DNA of 7,248 nucleotides from Clostridiales bacterium (GTDB taxonomy: Bacteria; Bacillota; Clostridia; Lachnospirales; Lachnospiraceae), in assembly GCA_020859965.1 (NCBI GenBank), contig JAJBVF010000557.1, positions 1 through 7,248 of the forward strand. The letters run 5' to 3'. The notes under the pieces are model-generated. The model did not search any database, was not told the DNA's origin, and was given only the letters and a program-made list of their open reading frames with translations. The number at the start of each line of letters is the position of its first letter. Position 1 is the first letter of the stretch. Below are positions 5,678 to 7,248 of the stretch, piece by piece. Both the position numbers and the translations under genes were made by a program.

Positions 5678-7003
5678 ATGAAATTGTGCATGGGCTGTAT
5701 GAGCAAATTGAATGAGAACATTGATGTCTGCCCGCACTGTGGTTATTATCCAGGACAGCCCATGAAGGAAACTTATTTTCTGTATCCGGAGACAGTGCTG
5801 CGAGATCGTTATGTGGTTGGAAAAGTTCTTGGGCATGGGGGCTTTGGCATTACTTATATTGGATATGATGGAATGCTTGATCGGAAAATTGCGATCAAAG
5901 AGTATTTTCCGGGCGGACTGGTATCAAGAAGAGAAGGCACAAAGAATATAGAGACTTATAGTGGTGTCGCTGAAAGCCAGTATCATGCAGGACTGGAAAG
6001 TTTTATCGATGAAGCAAGAAGACTCGCGGTCTTTACAGGTGTTCCGGCGATCGTAGATATTTATGACTTTTTTCTGGAAAATGGCACTGGATATATTATT
6101 ATGGAGCTTCTGGAAGGAGAGACGCTGAAGGAGTACCTGGCCCGCTGCGGGCGGATGCCCTATGGACAGGCAGAGAAGATTATTCTGTCAGTCCTTGGAG
6201 GTCTGGAAGTGGTGCATAAAGAAGGAATTGTCCATCGGGATATTGCGCCGGACAATATTTATCTTACGCGTTCCGGTCAGGTAAAACTGATCGATTTTGG
6301 CGCATCCAGGTCCGCTGTCATGAGAGAGATTAAAAGTGTCTCTGTGATGCTGAAGCCGGGGTATGCGCCGGCCGAGCAGTACAGTGAACACGGGCATCAG
6401 GGAGCGTGGACCGATATCTATGCGGTTGGAGCGACTTTTTACCGGATGATCACCGGTGTGCGCCCGGAGGACTCCATGACACGCGCACTGAATGACACTC
6501 TGGTGCTTCCTTCTGCCAGAGGAGTGTATATTCCTCCGGACAAAGAATCCGCTCTGATGGGAGCTCTGGAAGTGAGATGGGAGAGACGTATTCAGTCGGC
6601 AGGGGAATTCAGGAGGCTGCTTATGCGCCAGCCTGTATTTTCACCCGGGCCGATATCTGTATCACAGCCACAGCCGGTTCCACAGCCACAGCCGGTTCCA
6701 CAGCCACAGCCTGTGCAGCAGCCGACTCCGAATTCTTACTCTGTGCCGGAACCACAGCCGTCTAAGCCCAGAGGAAACGGATTGAAGATCGCTGCTTTCT
6801 GCTCCGTGATACTTGCTCTGGGAGCATTGGGAATATATGGTCTGGTGACGATCTATCCGCCGGTCAGTGCGGAACGGCAGACAGAGACGGAGAGCGAATC
6901 GGAAGTGATCGCGATTATGGGTTCGTCGGAGGGAAGTGCTGCAGATACCGGCAGCCAGGAGGAAGCCGGAGATTCGTCGGATGAGATTGTTATCCTGCAG
7001 TAA
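5678..7003 (+). CDS. Membrane-anchored protein kinase with N-terminal zinc ribbon
   Basis: Hanks-type protein kinase of 441 residues. In order: a zinc ribbon (C4-x2-C7, C18-x2-C21), a kinase domain (about 42-315), a linker rich in Gln and Pro (about 328-365), one membrane segment (about 371-393) and an acidic tail of about 48 residues, probably outside the cell. Kinase motifs are the glycine loop GHGGFG (52-57), the ATP lysine K74 in AIKEYFP, the catalytic loop HRDIAPDN (186-193), DFG (206-208) and GYAPAEQY (228-235). The usual loop lysine of Ser/Thr kinases (HRDLKPxN) is alanine 190. There are no PASTA repeats, so it is not PrkC/IreK. The start is ATG 5678 with GGGGA five bases upstream; TTG at 5624 has no ribosome site and would precede the zinc ribbon. 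It has its own promoter and probably a co-transcribed gene downstream. Substrate and signal are unknown. Confidence 0.9.
   Translation: MKLCMGCMSKLNENIDVCPHCGYYPGQPMKETYFLYPETVLRDRYVVGKVLGHGGFGITYIGYDGMLDRKIAIKEYFPGGLVSRREGTKNIETYSGVAESQYHAGLESFIDEARRLAVFTGVPAIVDIYDFFLENGTGYIIMELLEGETLKEYLARCGRMPYGQAEKIILSVLGGLEVVHKEGIVHRDIAPDNIYLTRSGQVKLIDFGASRSAVMREIKSVSVMLKPGYAPAEQYSEHGHQGAWTDIYAVGATFYRMITGVRPEDSMTRALNDTLVLPSARGVYIPPDKESALMGALEVRWERRIQSAGEFRRLLMRQPVFSPGPISVSQPQPVPQPQPVPQPQPVQQPTPNSYSVPEPQPSKPRGNGLKIAAFCSVILALGALGIYGLVTIYPPVSAERQTETESESEVIAIMGSSEGSAADTGSQEEAGDSSDEIVILQ
6665..6718 (+). repeat. 18-base tandem repeat encoding QPQPVP
   Basis: Two perfect 18-base units (6665-6682, 6683-6700) and a third diverged in its last bases (6701-6718) encode QPQPVP, QPQPVP and QPQPVQ in the kinase linker, residues 330-347. 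The third unit's change from CCG-GTT-CCA to CCT-GTG-CAG suggests some age. In-frame slippage could change linker length without breaking the gene. Confidence 0.9.
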
Positions 7004-7038
7004 GACTCATGTTATAAATGCGGCAAAGAGGAGTTAGA

Positions 7039-7248
7039 GTGAGGCAGAAAATGAAAAAAAGATACATATGCAATGGGGTAATAGTTGTTCTTGCAGTGCT
7101 TATTCTGGTCAGCATGGTCTTTTGCTATGTGACAATCAATCCTGAACAATTCAGTGGAACAGAAAAAGAATTTCTAGAATATGTCATTTCCGGAGTGGAC
7201 GCGTATGCGCAATTGTCTTTTTCAGCGATCACAATGATCCAGGGCATT
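7039..7248 (+). CDS. Unknown protein with N-terminal membrane segment (partial, runs off the window)
   Basis: The first 70 codons of a gene cut by the window edge. The start chosen is GTG at 7039, five bases after a strong ribosome site, AAAGAGGAG (7025-7033); ATG at 7051 lies 17 bases from it and is second choice. The N-terminus is basic (MRQKMKKRY) and followed by a hydrophobic stretch, about residues 13-31 (GVIVVLAVLILVSMVFCYV), which is an uncleaved anchor or signal peptide. The following part (NPEQFSGTEKEFLEYVISGVDAY, in pieces) would be outside the cell. I do not recognise the family. It begins 35 bases after the kinase stop with no clear promoter between them, so it is probably in the kinase operon and may be a partner or substrate. 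That is inference. Confidence 0.7.
   Translation, partial: MRQKMKKRYICNGVIVVLAVLILVSMVFCYVTINPEQFSGTEKEFLEYVISGVDAYAQLSFSAITMIQGI

Noticed and set aside
64..7003. Direct IreB-to-kinase link, with the downstream kinase as the IreB kinase
   Set aside because: IreB is known as a substrate of PASTA kinases. The kinase here has no PASTA repeats, lies 5 kb away and has its own promoter, so proximity alone does not support a link.
6987..7018. Possible promoter TTGTTA...TATAAA before the last gene
   Set aside because: The spacing is 20 bases, too long for a good sigma-A promoter, and the 35-base gap from the kinase fits co-transcription better.

Overview
The window looks like chromosomal DNA of an anaerobic Firmicute of the Clostridia, most likely a member of the Lachnospiraceae. 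This rests on gene content and protein flavour: IreB, YqgF/RuvX and DUF1292 in a row, RNase J with a YlbF-family partner, and a zinc-ribbon kinase with the 'FGITY...KEYFP' signature I associate with gut Clostridia. The taxonomy is inference; no rRNA or other marker gene is present. All supported genes lie on the + strand. There is no tRNA or rRNA gene, CRISPR array or insertion sequence, and no gene-free stretch exceeds 300 bases. The longest non-coding gap is 5431-5677.

Positions 1-1091 hold a conserved housekeeping block: ireB (substrate of PASTA kinases), ruvX/yqgF (RNase H-fold nuclease) overlapping it by four bases, and a small acidic DUF1292 protein. Bacillus subtilis has the same trio (yrzL-yrrK-yrzB). 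Positions 1207-3258 hold RNase J, started at TTG, and a YlbF-family protein three bases behind it. This pair suggests an RNA-decay unit. Positions 3327-5430 hold an O-methyltransferase and a U32-family protein. They match the TrmR/TrhP pair that makes 5-methoxyuridine at the tRNA wobble position, again syntenic with B. subtilis (yrrM-yrrN-yrrO). Compared with that genome, mltG and the second U32 gene are missing from this stretch.

The remainder, from about 5520, is a separate accessory unit. A good extended -10 sigma-A promoter (5525-5553) precedes a leader of about 118 bases that contains a possible 15-codon leader peptide. The leader is followed by a membrane-anchored kinase with an N-terminal zinc ribbon, and then by a small protein with an N-terminal membrane segment that runs off the window. 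The kinase has an atypical catalytic loop (HRDIAPDN), a QP-rich linker encoded by an 18-base tandem repeat, one membrane segment and a short acidic outer tail with no recognisable sensor domain.

The intergenic regions contain several small structures. They are a 9-bp inverted repeat across the end of the DUF1292 gene, a 15-base tandem repeat before the U32 gene, and a 14-base sequence found once after each of the two tRNA-modification genes. The kinase unit is the least understood part of the window.
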